Source: Lactococcus sp. dk101
GTDB taxonomy: Bacteria; Bacillota; Bacilli; Lactobacillales; Streptococcaceae
Assembly (NCBI RefSeq): GCF_009601055.1
Contig: NZ_WITI01000001.1
Location: 307,671-371,670, forward strand
DNA length: 64,000 nt
Direction: 5' to 3'
The notes beneath the pieces are model-generated. The model worked only from the letters and a program-made list of their open reading frames with translations, was not told the origin of the DNA and ran no database searches. Each line of letters begins with the position of its first letter. Position 1 is the first letter of the stretch. Position numbers and translations under genes: made by a program. Positions 59,673 to 64,000 of the stretch are shown one piece after another.

Positions 59673-60713
59673 TTGATTACAGACCGTCAAAGACAAATAT
59701 TAAATTTAATTGTCTCACTTTATTCGAAAGAACGAAATCCTATTGGTTCCAAAGCTTTGCTGGATGAAATTCATGCGTCAAGTGCCACCATTCGTAACGA
59801 TATGAAAACACTTGAAGAATTGGGCTTCATTCAAAAAGAGCATACGTCAAGTGGACGAATTCCAAGTATCTTGGGCTATAAATATTTTGTAGAAAATGTT
59901 TTGACCCTTGAGGAATTTAGCCAAAATGACCTTTTTCATGTGATGAAAGCATTTGATGGCGAATTTTATCGGCTGACCGATCTTTTTCAGACCGCAGCAG
60001 ATACTTTGTCAACGCTGACAGGATTGACAGGCTTTGTCCTAAATATTCCACAACGTGATCAGATGTTAGCGTCCTTTGAGTTGGTCTTATTGGATAGTCA
60101 CTCCGTCTTGTCAGTGGTGACACTTGGTACAGGCGAAGTTCGAACCAATCAGTTCTCGTTACCTAAAAGCATGACCGAGATGGACTTGCAGACCTTTTCA
60201 AAGCTGGTCAAAGACCGGCTGGTTGGAAAAAAAGTATTGGATATTCATTATACTTTACGGACTGAAATTCCTCAAATCGTTCAGCGCTACTTTAAAGTAA
60301 CGACTGATGTGCTTCAACTTTTCGATACTGTCTTTTCAGATTTGTTTGAAGAACGATTGATTTCTGGTGGGCGTCAAAATCTCTTTGACTACACGACAGA
60401 AAATCTCTCTGAACTCTACAAACTTCTAACCAATGATAAACTCATGGTTCAAGAAATTAGAGAAATCACAGACAATGACGAAATGCGGTCAGTCGAATTT
60501 AATAAAAAAGATTTTCTCAAAAATTTCACCATTCTCAATCAAAAATTTGTCATTCCTTACAGAGGACTTGGAACTTTGACTTTGATTGGTCCAGTTGAAA
60601 TGGACTACCGTCAAATTCTTTCAGTACTCGATTTGGTGGCAAAAGTCTTAACCATCAAATTGGCAGATTATTACCGTTATCTTGACGGCAATCACTACGA
60701 AATTAGAACATGA
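59673..60713 (+). CDS. hrcA: Heat-inducible transcription repressor HrcA
   Basis: The 346-residue repressor binds CIRCE and is released on heat shock when GroE is occupied. It has the N-terminal winged helix (LIVSLYSKERNPIGSKALLDEIHASSATIRNDMKTLEELGFIQKEHTSSGRIPS, split here by dashes in families as two motifs) and the dimerisation/inserted domains with GPVEMDYRQILSVLDLVAK near the end. The start is TTG at 59673 behind GTGAGGG. It heads hrcA-grpE-GNAT-dnaK and represses its own operon. Confidence 0.95.
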   Translation: MITDRQRQILNLIVSLYSKERNPIGSKALLDEIHASSATIRNDMKTLEELGFIQKEHTSSGRIPSILGYKYFVENVLTLEEFSQNDLFHVMKAFDGEFYRLTDLFQTAADTLSTLTGLTGFVLNIPQRDQMLASFELVLLDSHSVLSVVTLGTGEVRTNQFSLPKSMTEMDLQTFSKLVKDRLVGKKVLDIHYTLRTEIPQIVQRYFKVTTDVLQLFDTVFSDLFEERLISGGRQNLFDYTTENLSELYKLLTNDKLMVQEIREITDNDEMRSVEFNKKDFLKNFTILNQKFVIPYRGLGTLTLIGPVEMDYRQILSVLDLVAKVLTIKLADYYRYLDGNHYEIRT

Positions 60714-60759
60714 GAGAAGATGAAAGATGATAAAAAATCCATTTAAAAAAGGGGGGACT

Positions 60760-61311
60760 ATGTCCGAAGAAATGAAAGAAGAAGTTAAGAACGAAGCTGT
60801 TGGCAATGAAGAAGTTGTTGATGTTGCTGAAGATTTAACTGAAGAAGCACTTGAAGGCATTGTTGAAGACGAAGTTTCAGAACTTGTTGAAGCTCAAAAT
60901 TTGGCAAAAGAATTTGAAGACAAATACCTTCGTGTCAATGCAGAAATGCAAAACATTCAACGCCGTGCCAATGAAGAACGTTTGACTTTGGTCAAATATC
61001 GTTCACAAGATTTGGCAAAGAAAATTTTTCCATCGCTTGACAATTTGGAACGTGCGCTTGCCGTTGAAGGATTGACAGAAGATGTCAAAAAAGGACTTGA
61101 AATGGTTCAAGAAAGTCTTCTCGCAGGACTTAAAGAAGAAGGAATTGAAGAAGTTGCAACAGAAAACTTCGACCACAACTTCCACATGGCCGTTCAAACT
61201 GTCCCAGCTGACGAAGAACATCCCGCTGACAGTATCGTTCAAGTCTTCCAAAAAGGATATCAACTTCACGAACGTTTGCTTCGTCCAGCAATGGTCGTTG
61301 TTGCTCAATGA
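60760..61311 (+). CDS. grpE: Nucleotide exchange factor GrpE
   Basis: The 183-residue protein drives ADP release from DnaK. It has an acidic disordered N-terminus, a long helix (about residues 45-85, [28 protein letters not shown]) and the C-terminal beta domain with HNFHMAVQ and [27 protein letters not shown] signature. ATG at 60727 is an alternative, but AAGGGGGG four bases before 60760 marks the start. It overlaps the next gene by four bases. Confidence 0.95.
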   Translation: MSEEMKEEVKNEAVGNEEVVDVAEDLTEEALEGIVEDEVSELVEAQNLAKEFEDKYLRVNAEMQNIQRRANEERLTLVKYRSQDLAKKIFPSLDNLERALAVEGLTEDVKKGLEMVQESLLAGLKEEGIEEVATENFDHNFHMAVQTVPADEEHPADSIVQVFQKGYQLHERLLRPAMVVVAQ

Positions 61312-61799
61312 TCGAAATTAGCCCGGCCAAAAGCTCAGAGCTGACAGCCATTATGGCCATCGAAAATCAAGGGTTTTCTCCAGCAGAAGCAGCAAGTCCT
61401 GCTGCCATGCAAGAAAGAATTGAAAAAATCCCTGACACTTTTCTTGTGGCACATGAGGATGACCAAGTTCTCGGCTACATTGTGGGACCAGCCTATCATG
61501 AACGCTATATTGATGATGCCTTGTTTGATCAAGTTGTCCCAAATAAGCCAGAAGATGGCACGCAAACTATTTTAAGTTTAGCAACAGCTCCATTTGCACA
61601 AAAAAGAGGCTTTGCAAGCCAATTACTTGAGGCTCTTGAGTATCAAGCAAAAAAAGACAAGCGCCAACTGATCTCATTGACTTGTTTAGAACGTTTGATT
61701 CCATTCTATCAGGCACATGGCTATCAGAATGAAGGTGTTGCAGCTTCGACACATGGCGGGGAAACATGGTATAACATGACCCTCGACTTAACAAAATGA
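61308..61799 (+). CDS. GNAT-family N-acetyltransferase inserted between grpE and dnaK
   Basis: The 163-residue protein has the acetyl-CoA-binding block [29 protein letters not shown] (motif A with the Q/R-x-x-G-x-A pattern) and a C-terminal [16 protein letters not shown], typical of GNAT enzymes similar to serotonin N-acetyltransferase-like members. It begins in an ATGA overlap with grpE, so it is produced under heat-shock control. The acceptor is unknown; protein or small-amine acetylation are both possible. Confidence 0.87.
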   Translation: MIEISPAKSSELTAIMAIENQGFSPAEAASPAAMQERIEKIPDTFLVAHEDDQVLGYIVGPAYHERYIDDALFDQVVPNKPEDGTQTILSLATAPFAQKRGFASQLLEALEYQAKKDKRQLISLTCLERLIPFYQAHGYQNEGVAASTHGGETWYNMTLDLTK

Positions 61800-61846
61800 A
61801 AATAATTTGACCGAAATGTCATTAAACTATGAAAAATAAAAAAACG

Positions 61847-61912
61847 CGCATAAAAAATTTGTCCGTTTGCATAGTTGCTAAAGCACCAAGAGCAAAAGGC
61901 ATGAGCGCCAAC
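61847..61912 (-). repeat. Dispersed copy of a module of the trxB-upstream element
   Basis: The reverse complement of this stretch matches about 60 bp at 50456-50515 with few differences, including CCTTTTGCTCTTG, GCTTTAGCAACTA and GCAAACGGACAAAT. It fills most of the 155-bp gap between the GNAT gene and dnaK. Confidence 0.82.
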
Positions 61913-61933
61913 AGAGATTAATTTCTCAAATAA

Positions 61934-63778
<1,845 letters not shown>

Positions 63779-63790
63779 TAATGAATAAAA

Positions 63791-63818
63791 GAGTCCTGTC
63801 AGTACTGACAGGGCTTTT
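63791..63818 (+). terminator. dnaK terminator built on a perfect palindrome copy
   Basis: AGTCCTGTCAG and CTGACAGGGCT flank TA, followed by T7. The hairpin contains the palindrome TGTCAG-TA-CTGACA. Confidence 0.88.
63797..63810. repeat. Palindrome TGTCAG-TA-CTGACA, in the dnaK terminator
   Basis: Perfect copy forming the terminator stem. Confidence 0.95.
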
Positions 63819-63892
63819 TTTGTCAAAAAATAGAAGCATATTAAATTGATAAGGCAAGTTTAAAAAAATAAATGGCAAATTGCAAATTTAAT

Positions 63893-64000
63893 CTAGCCAC
63901 CCTGTAACATCTGAAAAGGTGTCTGATACTTGAACATTTTTCTTGGATAGTGATTCATCCAAGTTTCAATACGAGCGACTTCATTCGAAGTCGTTTTTGT
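63893..64000 (-). mobile_element. Transposase C-terminus of an insertion sequence, probably IS30-type
   Basis: On the minus strand an open frame enters from the right window edge and ends with TAG at 63893. Its last 36 residues include VARIETWMNHYPRKMFKYQTPFQML in the order seen at the end of IS30-like transposases (helical segment, NxYPRK, then YxTP). Beyond the stop, the AT-rich GGCAAATTGCAAATT at about 63873-63888 may be part of the element's terminal repeat. The remainder lies outside the window. Confidence 0.65.

Overview
The window is a stretch of low-GC Firmicutes chromosome, best explained as Lactococcus or a close relative (inference from gene order, protein character, Rgg, WxL and EbsA-type genes, extended -10 promoters and the hrcA-grpE-dnaK/CIRCE arrangement; the piscium/raffinolactis side of the genus is possible but not proven here). 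Most genes are on the plus strand in short operons separated by strong intrinsic terminators.

Layout. 1-4.9 kb: end of the type II fatty-acid synthesis cluster (fabF end, accB, a flavodoxin-like gene, fabZ, accC, accD, accA) with a FabT-like box upstream of accC. 5.1-8.6 kb: serine synthesis operon serC-serA plus a DUF1015 gene. 8.6-14.3 kb: accessory surface locus with an Rgg-type regulator, two WxL-type proteins, a DUF916/DUF3324 anchor protein and a small membrane protein. 14.4-22.7 kb: Spx-like protein, exoA, metS, preQ1-II riboswitch with queT, rnc, smc. 22.8-31.9 kb: lipoteichoic-acid-type region with two paralogous LtaS + EbsA-like pairs flanking two GT-C membrane proteins. 31.9-37.2 kb: YibE/F pair, TMEM175-like channel, HAD protein, gyrB. 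37.3-43.3 kb: MarR-MFS-DUF4811 efflux operon, a coiled-coil protein of unknown function, an RpiR regulator, a second MFS pump. 43.4-49.3 kb: deoB, ArsC-type protein, zinc-ribbon protein, deoD, ASCH protein, hpt, fhs (nucleoside and one-carbon metabolism). 49.4-56.5 kb: NlpC/P60 hydrolase, DUF4059, a foldback repeat element, trxB, secG, rnr, isochorismatase-type hydrolase, EEP-family protein. 56.5-59.5 kb: UbiA prenyltransferase and DUF2798-like membrane protein (minus strand), histidine phosphatase, unknown membrane protein. 59.5-63.8 kb: heat-shock operon hrcA-grpE-GNAT-dnaK under two CIRCE operators. The right edge enters a transposase C-terminus, probably of an IS30-type element.

Unusual structure. 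(1) A palindrome TGTCAG-NN-CTGACA occurs 15 times exactly, plus at least twelve one-mismatch copies, in genes and between genes; chance expectation in 64 kb is far below one. Inside genes it nearly always reads Leu-Ser-x-Leu-Thr. (2) An approximately 380-bp foldback element with imperfect terminal inverted repeats lies before trxB, and one of its modules recurs before dnaK. (3) A promoter-driven leader with a four-way-junction fold ending in a U-run precedes the DUF2798-like gene. (4) Four genes have a -10 box only 6-7 bases before the start codon and no ribosome-binding site, suggesting leaderless mRNAs. No tRNA, rRNA or CRISPR array was seen.
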